Origin: Dryococelus australis
Lineage: Eukaryota > Arthropoda > Insecta > Phasmatodea > Phasmatidae
Assembly: GCA_029891345.1 (NCBI GenBank)
Contig: CM057005.1
Location: forward strand, 69,139,760-69,203,759
DNA: 64,000 nucleotides
Direction: 5' to 3'
Below the pieces are notes generated by a model that was not told the DNA's origin, did no database searches, and saw only the letters and a list, made by a program, of their open reading frames with translations. The translations under genes and the position numbers were made by a program. The stretch's first letter is position 1. Every line of letters starts with the position of its first letter. Below, piece after piece: positions 1 to 12,361 of this stretch.

Positions 1-717
1 AAGTTCCACAGAAAACATTTTTTTTTAGTAAAATTGCACCAAAAATTTGTGGCACCCCGTTAGTAAGTAGATAAAAAATGATTCTTTTTTACATCAATGT
101 ACGGTGATTGTAGTGTGTTTGGAAAATACTTTAATTAAATAACTTGTGTGCAAAAAGTGAAAATAAAAATATTCCAAAAACCGCATGCTCCTACTACTGA
201 ACTTTTCCGGCTTCAATTTTTTTTTTTCTCCTTTTTCCGTTTAGCAGTGACATGCTCAAAAAAAAGTGTCGCCTCGTCTCTTCTCCGTTCCCTGACCATA
301 GTTCGCTATCCTCTGCGAGGGAAACAAAGAGGGCTTAGCGGAATTATCAACCAGCAACATCTTGGTGTTATGATCAGGCTGGGGGGTGGGGGGTAAACAC
401 ATGGTGGCTCTGGTTTGCGGCGTGACTGGATGTCATTAGGGGCGGAGGGAAAGGGTTGCGACCTTCATATAACTGAAGGGTTGCTGAGTGAGAAAGAGAG
501 AGAAGGAAGAGGGGTGCTGTCTGTAAGAGCAAGAGATGAGACATCAGATAGTGCCGCTGCACTTCCCTGAACACATTTCCCCTGGACAATTTATGGGTAC
601 CACTTCCCCCCTTTATTTTTCTTTCTTTCTTTATTAATTTCCTGTGTATAGCACGCACCTCAGAAATTTTTTCCTTTATTTTGGGAAAAAGGGAGCGCTA
701 TACACTAGTAAACACGG
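1..717 (+). mobile_element. TA-flanked TIR element, CCGTATTTAC family (left end outside window)
   Basis: The right end reads ...GCGCTATACACTAGTAAACACGG followed by TA at 718-719. Its reverse complement starts CCGTGTTTACTAGTG, which matches the terminus at 18435 (CCGTATTTACTTGTG). The first 300 bases also match the reverse complement of 18040-18400, for example the A/T-flanked segment around 'ttgcaccaaaaatttgtgg'. Two related copies therefore lie in inverted orientation. No transposase is visible. TA flanks suggest a Tc1/mariner-type non-autonomous element, but the superfamily is inference. The element sits in the ANKIB1 intron upstream of the first visible exon. Confidence 0.6.
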
Positions 718-720
718 TAT

Positions 721-1290
721 CTGATGTCAAATAGAATGATTTTGAATTAAATCATGATTGCTGGATTACAATTTGAAAGATTAAAATAAAGATGTCACAA
801 AAGTTACATGGTGAAGACGAAGGAAGTGACGTTCCAGGAATCGTCACAGGGTAGCATCGATTCGAGAAAACCAGTACCACAATCGACAGGTTAACATTTT
901 GCGATTTCTAACATTTAGTGTACAAAAATTACATTTAAAGTAAAATAAAATTATAAAGACAGCAGGATTAGTTTCAAATACACCACGTTATAGGAAATGC
1001 CAAATTACAAAGAGTAAATACTCATTCTTACTGATACTTGCTAATACTTTACATACTGGGTGGCATGAACTGACAATGCATGTTAGCAAGAATATAATTG
1101 GTTTTTGATGGGTGTATAGACATTGTATTTGATATAGAACACAATGGTGCATTCAAAAACTAGTGATGTAGGCAATGTGTCTTTATAGCCCATGACTTTA
1201 TGGTGTGATTTTACTGTGGTAGATATGCAGTTTGTATTTCGTAGTTACTGCAGTAATTATTAAACTTGTTTAATTTCTCTTATGATTTAG
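721..1290 (+). other. ANKIB1 intron, no feature recognised
   Basis: AT-rich intronic sequence ending in the acceptor tatgatttag at 1281-1290. I see no conserved ORF or recognisable repeat in it. Confidence 0.5.
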
Positions 1291-1433
1291 ATAATACTGA
1301 CAAGGGAACCAAGTTTGTGGAAGACAGCATCCGTGAGCTGTTGAAGGCTCGACGTGTGCTGTGTGGGTCGTACGTTTATGGGTATTATCTGGAAGACAAT
1401 GGCTATAACAAGACTATATTTGAGTTTATGCAG
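1291..1433 (+). CDS. ANKIB1: ANKIB1-like E3 ubiquitin ligase, internal exon (Ariadne domain, first part)
   Basis: ANKIB1 is an RBR-type (RING1-IBR-RING2) E3 ubiquitin ligase of the Ariadne family with N-terminal ankyrin repeats. This 143-base exon starts after the acceptor AG at 1289-1290 and stops before the donor GTATGT at 1434. Its first two bases complete a split codon and it ends in phase 0. It encodes NTDKGTKFVEDSIRELLKAR followed by RVLCGSYVYGYYLEDNGYNK and TIFEFMQ. The pattern Tyr-Val-Tyr-Gly-Tyr-(Tyr/Phe)-Leu followed by Ile-Phe-Glu is typical of the helical Ariadne domain that packs on the RBR core after Rcat. The ankyrin repeats, RING1, IBR and catalytic RING2 must be encoded left of the window. 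The family call rests on recognition of the motif together with the next exon; no alignment was run. Confidence 0.85.
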
Positions 1434-1731
1434 GTATGTTGTACCTTTTACAAGCATACACAATTATTGTTAAAAGTGATGATGAATCTTTACAAATCTT
1501 GTTTTTTTTAACCAATAAATCTTTTGAGCTTCAATACACACGTTGTTTATAATACTCTTGTTATTTGTTCATGAAATTTAATAATGCTGTAAAGCCTCAT
1601 TTCAGACTAATGATACATGGCTTTATTTTTATGCTGGCATTAGTTTCATGGAAATTACTTATTAAAAATGAAAGAGACAAATCTTAGTACTTACAAATCA
1701 GTGCTTGCAGATAGACACGCGTAACTAGTTA
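1434..1731 (+). other. ANKIB1 intron, no feature recognised
   Basis: AT-rich intron start after the donor GTATGT at 1434. Nothing else is recognised before the pogo-like element. Confidence 0.5.
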
Positions 1732-3165
1732 CAGTCGACTCTTGAGCTATTGTTATTCAGGGGACTGCCAAACAATTTTCATACAAGCAGGATTTCAATA
1801 GATGAGGTTTCTATCTTCTATCAGTATAATACAGCTTCTAACCTTATAAAACTTTATATTTTGTTATCGTAGGAGTTGTACATTGTCTGTGAATACAGTT
1901 TAGCTAATAAACACAATAAAAATGGGAATTTAAAAAAAAATTTGTTATAAATAGTACATTAAAAAACATTTAAGGTAAACTCATTTAAATGAAAAAATTA
2001 ACGTCTCAAAATATTATATATATTTGATTCTAATCTGACACCAAATGCTAGCTGACCTAAAACTTTCGAACCCTCAAAAAATGAAAATAATATGACATTG
2101 AATGCAAGTCAAATTTTGAATGTTCTGCTTACACTCGTTTAGCTAAGAGGGCACGGAGAAGTTATCGATCGGGTCATGTGTTCACAGCGGCTGGTGGAGG
2201 AAGAAGGGTGGCAGCGGGACAATTACTGCTCCACGCCGCTACTTGCCGAGTGCAGACACCTTTCGCACATGGCAAATGTCTTGTCTTTTAAAGGAATTAA
2301 TTATATTTTGCTGCAAAAGAAAACTTGTTATTTTGAGACAAAAATAAATAAATAAGGCGATTATTATTGATTTCTTCACTGTCTAATAATTAATCATTCA
2401 AAACCACGTCCTCTGATTTTCCCCTGTCGTAAGTTACACTGCACTCGACTCTGTGCCTACCTACCCATTATTAGATGGCAAAAGGTATTGAATAAGTCCT
2501 TACATTTTATCAGTTTATTGAAAAGACACGTGTCTATTGAAATAAATTAAAATAAATCTTCCGATTTCCCCGCAGAAGTTACTGAAAATGATTTTTACAC
2601 TTATAAAACAAGTCACTCGATGTTGAAACAATTTTTGGATACAAAGGGAGTTCAAGTGTATGCTTCTGGGCATACAATTTTATTCACAAAGAAGCTGCCC
2701 CTTAAGTTAAATAAATATTATGTTTTAAAATCATGTTAATTTTATGCCAGATACAATAAAACACCAACCTTACGAGGAAAAAACCACCTTTAATCACGAA
2801 AGAATACGTCTTTTCAAATCATATTTCCTCGTTAAAATGTTTTGCATAATAATTTCAGGTGAAACCATTTTCTTTGAAATACAAGTGATGTTAGGTGCAA
2901 CTATTTTGAGTGATGCATAATATTGATAAAATTACTTCGCCAGACGTACTTTATTTGCTCTGCTGCCGGTGGGCGGCGTGTGGAAGGCAAGCAAAGTGTG
3001 TATGGCAGAGAGAGAGAGAGGACATGATTTATCTTTTGCTCGACAACAACTTCCCCTCTTGGTGGCAAGGCATGTGAGGGGAGGAAGGAAGGTGCAGGGC
3101 CGAGAGAGGCTGAAAGAAGGGTGAGAGAAAGAGAGAGAGGAAACTAGGTCGCCATGCTCGTTACA
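1732..3165 (-). mobile_element. Pogo/Tigger-like DNA element relic, copy 1
   Basis: The left end begins CAGTCGACTCTTGAGC directly after TA (1730-1731). It resembles pogo/Tigger termini of the CAGTCGACT type. The whole stretch is the reverse complement of 23632-25025. Matching blocks include the acceptor-like CAGGGGACTGCC near the end, the Gly-rich 'ccaccagctg/cagcggctggtgga' region, and the CT-rich segment 2990-3165. Divergence is substantial, so the copies are old. No intact transposase frame is visible. The 2932-3174 reading frame on the - strand is low-complexity CT-rich sequence, not a gene. The right boundary is approximate. Confidence 0.65.
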
Positions 3166-5849
3166 CTGCAACATTTTATATACTGTTGTACAGTTCTATA
3201 TTTCCTACAACTTACACCGGGGACTACAATAATGAGAGCGAGAGAAAATAATTTTTCTTAGTTGAATTACCAATTTTAGTTGCATTAACTATTTAATTTA
3301 GTACTCTGTGGAAGAAATATATAGTTTTGTCATGTAGAAATGGCCCCGCTAGGTAAAACGAATGTGTCAACATCGTGTAATTTCAAGAATACTGCACACT
3401 TCCCAAAACAATATACAGTAATTTCAAGGATGTATAGTAAACATTAAGGCAAGTCATACATATGTATATTCTTTCATAAATTTTTCAGTGTGACATTTTT
3501 AACTTTTGATTTTTTTCTGCTAGCAGCATTTTATAATACAGTTGAATTTAAACAAAACAAATCTATTGGCGTGCATTAGAGGTTAGAGACATACATTAGC
3601 ATGGACAAAATGTCCAAATGATAGACATTTTAACTTTCTTTTACATTGGCTACAGCATCTTCCATAATTTAATACTAGGCAATTTATGAAAGCAGTCAAT
3701 TTAATGTATCAATTTAGATATCGTACTTTCGTTTCACACAATTTTACGTACAACTGTCAATGTAAACAAACATTTTATTTGGAACTGCGGACATAGATTG
3801 CTGCTCACATTCTAGTTGTGTGTGTTCACTTCTCACCATTGTTACTAGCGCTTGGAGGGAGTTTGTTGTGAAACACTGTAGCTTATTATGACGTGCATAT
3901 TTTACTGCTTGGACAATCTCGGAAATGTGTTTGTTTAAATTTTGTTATGCAGGGAAAAAAAACTTAAAGTAATTATGCGTGTGTTGCATGTAGAATTATA
4001 ATTTCCGAGATTTAAAAATTGTCTCTAGATGAAGTTAAGAATTTTTTCTTCTCAAGTATTTCTCGATATTGCCCAGTTTTGCACATCTTTAGATTTGTTA
4101 TTTTTATAGTGCCGAAGTAAATTTGTGTATATATCATGGGAGAAGAGTTCATTTCTTATAGAAAGAGCTAATTTCTTGAGAGATTATGCATTTGTCGGTA
4201 TTTCATGTTAGTGTTTTAACTTGTTTTTGGTGTTATTTCATTTTATCACTATTTACCTCAAAATCGTTCCTCTAATTATGCCGGATTAAATACGATTGCA
4301 AATGCACACAAGCTATTTGCATTGAGTTTACAGGCACCACCAGGTTTGCAGAATATGTCACCCAGTAAGAAAGTTTTACAGAATCAAATCAAACTTTTGA
4401 ATGCAAAAAATCAGAACACAAGAATTGGTGGAATTGAGGAATTGATAATCCAATCGTCCCATCACTACTTATTTCTCAAAAGTAACGTAAACAGGATTTA
4501 CATTACACTTAACCTCAAACGTTGTTGGCCGGAGTTCAGGTTGTAACAGGTTACTGCCCGGTTCTCTCATCGTAGTTCTCAGTAAACACCAATGAACTAG
4601 CTCAGCGTGAGTTGGAGACTTTGACTACATAATAATGAAAGTTTGTTGATATCAGGATTGTCAATAAATAAAAGATGTTAAATGTTTACTTGAGATTTAT
4701 TGTCGTCTTGGCAAAACAAACTATTGACACTCGCAACTGACGAACAAACAAAAAAACAACACAGAATGGCAGCCTTCATAAAACAAAAAACAAAACTTCT
4801 CTGTTCAAGAGTTACGAAAACGAGAGAATCGTTACTTTTCTCTCCCGGTGCCCTTTGACTCCTCGCACCGGTGGAAAATAAATTTATTAGATATTTGAAT
4901 TGAAATGTCAGAAATACAAAAGAAGGTTAAAGTTGCAGGCGCTGGTCGGTGCGAGTCATGTGATCACTCTTTGCAGGCTGTCCGACTGACAGTTGACAAA
5001 CGATCATGCTGCAACGAACTGTTGTGATACCGGAGAAAGGTCATGCTTTCTTATATATTGGTAGAAAGTTTCCTCATTGAAAACATATTGTTTTCGAGCA
5101 GTCGGTCACATCAGCCAAAGGTGACCTCTGTTATTTTCCTCGTTTCACCATGTCGTGCCTTGTGGTGGCGATGTTTTTAGTTCACTAACCCAGTGAAAAG
5201 GAAAAATATGTGTATGACGTCTGTTGTTGATGATTTCTGTTACTACTGATGAAATGAGGAAAGAAAAATTACAAATTTGGAAAAACGAAACTATATGAAA
5301 TACAAACAAGTTGTCATTGCCACGACCTTTCACATATTACATGAATTACTATCCTTGACTGAAATATAGACAATTGAAATACTCCCCGAATATACTAATT
5401 ATATATATCTAGCTGCAATGCTACAAGGTGAATAGTCCTAACCAATAGAAACCCCCCACTCTGGGCACGTGTCAAGATACTCCCTTTTTGGTCATCATTA
5501 TACAGCCAACTGGCATTTGAGCACATGCATTTCATACAAAATTGTTGAAGGGATTAGTTAATATTGAAGTTTAAATGTGACTAACTTGAATGTATACAAT
5601 TATGCATTTAGCCCTCAAGGTTCCAGCACACTGGAGTGGTGGCGGCCATGGTGGCTGTAAAATACGACCAATCTAATCAACAAGTGTTCAGACCGGCAGC
5701 GAATGTGTCACTGTGGCTGCGGCCTGTGCAGCATTTACTCTGGGGTAGCGACCTGAACACTGCAGATCAAGTTTGCCCAAAGGCAGCATCATTTGTGTTG
5801 TTACAATGCATTGGATTGTGTAGTGTACTATAGTGTAGTGAGTTAACAA
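3166..5849 (+). other. ANKIB1 intron, unassigned AT-rich sequence
   Basis: Long AT-rich stretch with scattered stops in all frames. The short reading frames near 4322, 5145 and 5636 have no family resemblance and no consistent splice context with the flanking ANKIB1 phases. I see nothing I can name. Confidence 0.4.
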
Positions 5850-7862
5850 AGTTGACGTGTGTTTCTGTATCTTATTTTGACAAGAGACTTTTATTATGTG
5901 CTAGATCAGTCGAGCTACTAGTGTTACTAGTTCCGTTTCTTACTAGATACTAGTGTTGGCCTTGTAGGCTGTCTACTAGGAATATATTCTGTCACACTAG
6001 GCCTGGCAACGTGCCTCACAAGAACAGTGGACCTTGGCAGGGTGTTATTCGTTGGTGGCGTTACTGTAGTGTAGGTGGAGCGTATGGCATCCGTGGTTCC
6101 ACTGGACGTGGTGCAGGTCAGGTTCCGGTAGTGGTCTGCGTGATGGTGGCTGTTCCACACTGTGCTGGCCCAGTTGCCAATGTGTGGTTTGGCTCTCCCG
6201 ATCTTGGTGTCAGTCCCGCTGATTAGGGTTCAGACTACTGGATACACGTCGTAGCCAGTGCCTACTGGGTTAGAGTGAAACACGGAAGTTCTGACAGGTG
6301 ATGTCAGTTGTGCAGCACTACAGGTGGCTTGGGTCTGGCCCCTAGGAGTGTCGACTCCTGGCGTAACGAGGTTTTCCCCATAGGTCTGCTTGGCAGCACT
6401 GAACTCTGCCTTCTTAACTACTCTTTGAGCTCTGTGCCTGCTGTGGAATGGCATAGACTGATAGCGTACCAGATTTCTGTGGGTGACATGTAACCGATAA
6501 TCTCTGACTTTAGAGTGTAAGCCGACAATGGCTGGCGATGCACTCCCTGACCGCCTAACAGTGCAAGAACCTGGAGTCATGGGTCGTAGACCACCTTCCT
6601 GCCACTGCCGGGTATAACCACAAATGTAGGGCCTCCAATCTCCCGCAGCTATCTCTGCCAGCACCTTGGCTAGGTGCTCCGGTGAGAGATACAACTGGGG
6701 TTGGCTGTCCCACCTCTGTGGGGTGTGTGCTAGTGGTTGGGGCTCTACTGTTCTGAACACCAAGGTGAACAGAATGGGTACCCTTCAAAAGATGAAGTGT
6801 GTGTATTACTGGCAGACCTCTGAAGGTGGTTTGACGTTCTATTCTAGGTTAAACTCTCTGCTGATTGCTTACCACATGTCAGTCAATACTGGTGTAGATA
6901 GGCTATAGTACTACAAAAAGGAACTCGTCGATACGTTTAAGATTAGGTATTTATGTAGACAATAAACACCTAGGTGACTCGTACATGCTACCAATAAGTC
7001 TGTACTGTGGAAGTACTTAACCTATGCATTAATGGGTGAAGGTGACCCGCTCCTAGGCTACTGCAGTACAAGGTAAAATAATCAGCTTTGCTCTCACACC
7101 TAGCACTAACTGGGATGGCCTAAAAGAGGCCCTAACTTTAACTGAGTGGTCACTACCAGCAAATAGTGCAGCTGAAGAACCAGAAGGTCACAACAACTCA
7201 AGCGTTAAGTTGTGTTCGATGTCTTCAGGTAGACGAAGCTTCTGGTGACGTCCATGCCAAGCATAGGTAGAAGCCTCTGGTAGATGGTGGCTGCAGCCAC
7301 TGGGGAACTGGAAGTTCTTGGAGACGACAGTGAGGGCCTAGTAGTCAGTAGAGAGCCCCAGCACAAGAAGTGTTGAGGCGAGCTACTGGAGATGAACTCC
7401 CGGAGTGGGAGGTGTGACGTGCCCCTGTGACGTCTGCCTAGAGTGCGTGGGGTGGGAGAACTACCCTCTTGTGCTTGTGGTATCGCCTCGGGCGCTTGGC
7501 GACACACTGCTAGCTTCGACGGTGTGGCGACATTCTGTCTGCAGGGTGCGTCAGGGGAGGCTGGTGCATTGCATGGCCGCTTCAAATGTCTTCTGTATTG
7601 TGATTCCAAAGTGCGTTTGAGTTGAACCCACTATCTTTGCCTTCGTATCATGCTGTGCTTGGTTTGCTCTTTCATGTGTGTAAACACACTTGTAGATGGA
7701 GAAGGGCAATTCAGGAACAGTCTGAGGAACTAAGTATCTTCCATGTCTCTGGCGAGAACACTTCCTGTTAGACATCTGGTAGTTGGTTCCTTGGTTTGAG
7801 TTGCACGTCGATGAGCTGTAGTAGTTTATAATATAATGGTGTGAGTGGCACGCGTCAAAGTA
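5850..7862 (-). mobile_element. 2-kb retroelement-derived repeat, copy 1
   Basis: This stretch is repeated in the same orientation at 58496-60532. Shared landmarks include 'gctagatcagtcg' near the left edge, 'cactaggcctggcaac', 'gtcgacT(C/T)ctggcgtaacg', the CACCTAGGTGAC palindrome and a right edge like (G)CACGYGTCAA. Protein-level matches in the same - strand frames (see the pseudogene entries) show it was once coding. At its left edge the - strand encodes a peptide ending in PSRQPTRPTLVSSK, related to the tails at 19100, 21340 and 43010. The element is GC-richer than the surrounding intron. It is probably part of an LTR retroelement, but no RT is present, so class is inferred. Confidence 0.6.
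6230..6763 (-). pseudogene. Retroelement-encoded ORF fragment of unknown function, copy 1
   Basis: A 177-codon - strand open frame inside the 2-kb repeat. Its N-terminal part reads VEPQPLAHTPQRWDS and LSPEHLAKVLAEI, and its middle HSRHRAQRVVKKAEFSAAKQ. The copy at 58973-59430 has VEPQPLGHTPQRRDS, LSPERLAKVLAEI and HSRHGAQRAVKKAEFSAAKQ. Differences between copies are mostly conservative and keep the frame locally, which supports a coding ancestor. I do not recognise a domain. A downstream frame at 5927-6160 may be its continuation. No host function is proposed. Confidence 0.45.
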
Positions 7863-7904
7863 ACCAGTGCTACCGGAAAACTTATTAAAATAGTAAAAAC
7901 TCAC
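7551..7904 (-). pseudogene. Retroelement-encoded ORF fragment, copy 1 (upstream part)
   Basis: Open - strand frame overlapping the right edge of the 2-kb repeat. The peptide GSTQTHFGITIQKTFEAA matches GSTQAHFGIMIRKIFEVA in the 58496-60532 copy at the same relative place. An upstream ATG peptide, MSNRKCSRQRHGRYLVPQTV, is also alignable to the other copy, where the frame is then broken. This suggests a degenerate gag-like or leader ORF. No known domain was recognised. Confidence 0.4.
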
Positions 7905-8001
7905 TGTGTCCCAAATGTGAAAGTAGGCTTTTAAAGGAATTATAACACTGTCCTACTAACACATTAAAATTATTTGTAAGGCTACCATGTATATGAAAAG
8001 A

Positions 8002-9034
8002 GTCATTTGTAGGGGTGAGACAATACCATGTTTTCGATTCGCTATACTCAATTCATTTTTCAGCTCGATACGCTTGATATGTTCAATACTCGATACATTT
8101 GAGTAAAAAAATTTCAATAATGGAATCAAATTTTTGTAAACTATATTTTCATTACCCTCAACCAAATTTATGATAAAGTTTCAAATCAAAGAAAAATCAA
8201 GCAAAATAATATTACAGATTATGGAAACTAATTGGAAATTTATATATAACTTAGCATCTATGATAGGCCTGTCAGGTGTTAAAAAATTATAAATGTTTAT
8301 ATGATACTAGAAAACACATCAGGTATGTCAATTTTTGAACTAAGATACTTAAAAAAAATTTTGTTTTGATAGACAAGCATTAAATTTTTTTCTGTATTGA
8401 GTCAGATAGAGGAAATATGAGAATTGTTGTGTTGCCAGTGGCTTGGATGGGGTTGGGAGAGACTTTCGAGTAACGTCTTTCATGAGACAGTGTAATTTAG
8501 CACCTCTTCTTACAAGACTGTGTCATCTTTAAATACATATTGTTTTAGTGGACGAGTCTAAAATTTGCTCATATTAAAGAAACATTCAAATTATTATATA
8601 AACTGTCAAGTTTCAACCTCACTGAAAGAGAACGTGATAAATATGTAGTTCGTATCAATTTGAATATTAAACACATTCGGGACGTAAATATTTTTGGCGG
8701 CGTTTGTTTTCCATACATTATACATGTTATTTTTACATTGCAAAACAGAGTTTAAATGGTGGTTTTTTTAGGCCACATACATTTAGAACATTCTAATAAC
8801 TGTTTCAAAATACGTAATTTACAATACACATTAACTTACTGTTCATAAATAATTCCTATTTGCAACTCTTGAATACATGTTCTGTTGCAATTCTTACTAT
8901 GTGTTTCTCTGTTATAAATAGAAAATAATTAAAGTATCAATATGCACGTCGCGATACTCAATACTTGAGATATGGCCCAGTATCGAGATGTATCAAGGTA
9001 TCAAAGTATCAAATGTCCCATCTCTAGTCATTTG
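8002..9034. mobile_element. hAT-like non-autonomous transposon with perfect 8-bp target duplication
   Basis: The element body is 8010-9026. It begins TAGGGGTGAGACAATACC and ends ...GTCCCATCTCTA, whose reverse complement is TAGAGATGGGAC. This fits the imperfect short hAT terminal repeat (C/TAGNGNTGGGNC). It is flanked by the identical octamer GTCATTTG at 8002-8009 and 9027-9034. Internally it is rich in repeated 'GATAC/GTATC' motifs near both ends and has no transposase frame. Eight-base duplications are characteristic of hAT insertion. Confidence 0.88.
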
Positions 9035-9375
9035 TTCTTCACCTGTCAAATGACAGATTTTGGTATGCTCCCAGTATTAGTACTGGTGGGTCTAGAAGCA
9101 GCTGAAAGTTGTGATATTTGTGTAGAACACAATAGTTTCCTTCTTAACAACTATCGCCACTACTATTGCACATGCTAGTGTGCTGCCTTAATCACAACTA
9201 CTACCACCACCACGTCCTCCAATGTGGTCTTGGCCGGTGTGTGGTAGTTTTTTATTTTGAAGTGAGGTAGACTAAAATAAGTTTGTAGTGTGTTCTGACA
9301 CACAGTCTATGTGTCAGTTGTACGCTGGCACTTATTGATTTTTGCAAGTAACGATAATGTTTTTGGTTGGGGCAG
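9035..9375 (+). other. ANKIB1 intron end, no feature recognised
   Basis: Short intronic stretch ending in the acceptor ggttggggcag at 9365-9375. It has a weak polypyrimidine tract and otherwise nothing recognisable. Confidence 0.5.
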
Positions 9376-9603
9376 AATGAGCTGGAGGAAGTGACGGAAA
9401 AGCTGTCTGAGATGGTGGCTCGGCCCTACCTGCGTACCCCTCGACCTGTGATCGTACAGACGACAGCTCTAGCCCGCCGGAAGAGGCATGAATTTGTTCG
9501 AGCGGTTTCTAAGGGCCTTATTCCTCCTGAGACACCACCCACGCTACGTAAGGTCCGCAAGAGGAGGTTCCCTGGTCTCATGGGCATGGACCCTGTCGAT
9601 GAT
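9376..9603 (+). CDS. ANKIB1: ANKIB1-like E3 ubiquitin ligase, internal exon (Ariadne domain, second part)
   Basis: A 228-base exon (76 codons, phase 0 at both ends). The acceptor AG is at 9374-9375 and the donor GTGAGT at 9604. It encodes NELEEVTEKLSEMVARPYLR followed by TPRPVIVQTTALARRKRHEF and VRAVSKGLIPPETPP. The segment E-V-T-E-x-L-S-E-x-V-x-R-P-Y-L-R-T-P-R followed by a basic helix ending ..K-R-x-E-F is the strongest ANKIB1 signature in the window. It forms the last helices of the Ariadne domain, which in this family regulates access to the Rcat cysteine. The end of the exon (LRKVRKRRFPGLMGMDPVDD) is basic and probably outside the folded domain. Confidence 0.9.
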
Positions 9604-10689
9604 GTGAGTTATAATATGTACCTTGTAAATCAGGGCAGTGCTGGTTTTTGTAACTGTATTTTTAATATGAACATAAACAAAAATAGAAATCTTGGTGGAC
9701 AATAAATTTTTATTCAAAGTGTGTATGCCACAATGGAAAATTCTTTGGACCTTTCTATGCAAGCCTGCATGGCTGCTTGTATGGATGGTTCTATGGAATA
9801 TTTGGCTACTTGCTGGCTGTTTTCATGATTTGTATGTGATTGGTTGTGTGCAATTTTCGGTGGAAGTTTTCCAACAAGGTATAAATTTTAGCCAATCAGA
9901 GATACGTTGATAGAAAATTTGTTAATTTTGTTTTGAGAAAGAGCATAAAACTATTAAATGTGAATAAATATTAAATGAAAATACTCAAAAGTGTTTAGGC
10001 CTACTGATTCTAAAACAGCATTGTGTGAAAATTGTGGTAATATTTGTGTTTATTTAACATAAAATTTCCAGTTGTAAAAACAAAACAATTAGACTGTGGA
10101 CATAAACACATAATGCTCAAGTCATGGGTGAAAATTGTTCCTGAACGACAGTTGAAGAAGTAAAATCATAAAAGTACACTCGTCTTGACTTATGCACCAA
10201 CAAGTATCATGGGATAAGTTATTCCAAAGAACCCTCCATAATTGCTTGCTTGCAGGCTCGGGTAACAGGTCTTGTGGATGCTTCTACTCGAGCCTATATG
10301 GAATATTTTATCGTGGCATACAGGCTTCAGAATTTCACATTTTGGGTGCTTAAAGATTACGGTTTTAAAATTTATTTCCTTGATAAAAAGTTATTGATTA
10401 TGATGTAATTTTGGTATTACTGAAACACACAGCATAATCTAGTAGTAAATGACTATTGAAGTTTGAATGCAAAACAAGAGTAAAGTTAACATTTTGTAGT
10501 TTAACTTAAAAAAGTAGTAATGTAACAGTAATACACTAATGATATAGAAAGCAGTAGTACGTGAAAACTCGTATACAACTCAGCAGAAATAATGATCTCA
10601 AACTTCCTTATTAAAAACTAACTTACATTGCAATTACATTATAATGACAGAGAAATTATTTCTATAGCAAATTGAGGCGTGATGCCTTC

Positions 10690-10743
<54 letters not shown>

Positions 10744-12361
10744 TATTCACACGCGCACACACACACACACACAAAAGCCGATTATCCCAAAATCAGCATT
10801 GGTTGCAATCGGCATTGTCCAACCAAATAATTTCATCAACCCAAATGATTCAATCATCAAGGAAATGACCACACTTGGTTATCTTGCAGGGCATGTTTTC
10901 AAAAACAAAGAATTTTATTTTTGCAACCAAAAAACTATTTTCGTAATTTAATTTGTATCTAGGTGATTTGAAATTAAACAGAAACTGATATGGCTGGCTT
11001 TGGTGTTGCTACATATTTAACTCTCTATAAGCCATACCTGTTGAAATTCGTAAAATAAAATGTAAATAAACTTATAATACTGGTATCTGCTTTTGAGGTA
11101 GTTAAAATTTGTTTTAAAAAAAATATTGTTTCACCACTATAATATTAATTTTGTACATTTTCTATCACGTAAATGTCAACTGTATATAGATCTATCGCTC
11201 CTACATCTTATAGCTATATTTCGTTCCCAGCATACTATTCATAAATCAATTACTAGTAAGGTCAAATGTTTATAGTTTTATGTACTTATGAGCCGAAATG
11301 GCACTCGTTCATGGGTAGAATCATAACTACGTGTATTTTATTTATAAACGAACATCTCTGTTTTGACTCACTTGATGTTCACAGGTGGTTACACACCCAA
11401 TGCATGTAGATGTCTTCTCACAAACTCGTTAATTGGAATTCACAGCACCAATGCACGAAACAACTGGTGCAAATGTCAAAGGTAGTCCACACTTGTTCGT
11501 TGTAGCATTTACAATATCCCAAACACCCTATTTTCCCGACTTTGACAACCAGATGCAACCATTCCCGACTGGGGTAAGCAAGGTACTAATATGATGGATA
11601 CAAGCACGGTGCCCCTGACGTCATCAACATGGCCACCACCAAACTTGAATAAAACTGATGTGTCCCAACAATCTCTAACCAAAAATGTTGACAATATGAC
11701 GAAAGTATATAAGTATGTATATATAAAGCAGATTAATGTAATTTACGCACTGAACATGCGCATGGTATTTATAAAGACTGCTGTCTTTACTCATCTTCTG
11801 TGGTTGAGGTTAGGTTCTTGACAAATACAGCATTTGCAACTATTGGGCGAGGTTGGTGATTGTAGCTGGCTGCTTATGTTGCAAAACCATTTAAGAATCC
11901 AAAAATTGTTTTAGATTATGCCCTGGAGTTTGATAAAGTTTATAAACTGACCGAAGTGCTGAACTGCACACGTGCTTAAATACTGCTGTGTCGTATGCTA
12001 AGTGATTTATAATGTATATTTTGTATAAGAAATTATTTGTAGTAAAATAATATTATGAAGACGAGCGTAAATAATGATGTATATATATTTATGTTTGTAA
12101 ACACTTCTTTGAATTTGGATCGTTTCTTCAAACCATTAAAATGGGTAATTCAAAACTGATTAAGATCTCAAATTAAGCATAAATCTTCAGTGATAGGAAT
12201 GACCAACTGGCCTTGAATCAACCTGTGCAATGTGACATTAGCCACCCTACTTGAAAAGCAGTTATTTCATGGAGGCTGTTCTAAATCAGCTGTGCTTTTG
12301 TTCCAAGTGTTAAGTCAATGTAGTATGAACCTTGATATTAATGATGTCCACCTGTGTGCAG
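9604..12361 (+). other. ANKIB1 intron with microsatellite
   Basis: AT-rich intron of about 2.8 kb. Apart from the compound microsatellite at 10695-10773 I recognise nothing. The small reading frames at 9692, 11509 and 11591 lack conserved motifs. Confidence 0.5.
10695..10773. repeat. Compound microsatellite (TA)n then (CA)n
   Basis: About 23 TA dinucleotides (10695-10740) are followed, after a short interruption, by a CA tract with two CG interruptions (10748-10773). The 90-codon frame beginning at 10679 runs through this repeat and is not a gene. Confidence 0.95.

Noticed and set aside
2932..3174. 80-codon - strand frame
   Set aside because: CT-rich repeat sequence inside the pogo-like copy; not kept in the inverted copy.
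4322..4546. Candidate exon after 'tttacag'
   Set aside because: No donor in a sensible frame, no family resemblance, and the flanking ANKIB1 exons already join in phase without it.
10679..10951. 90-codon + strand frame
   Set aside because: Its first half is translation of the TA/CA microsatellite and the rest has no motif.
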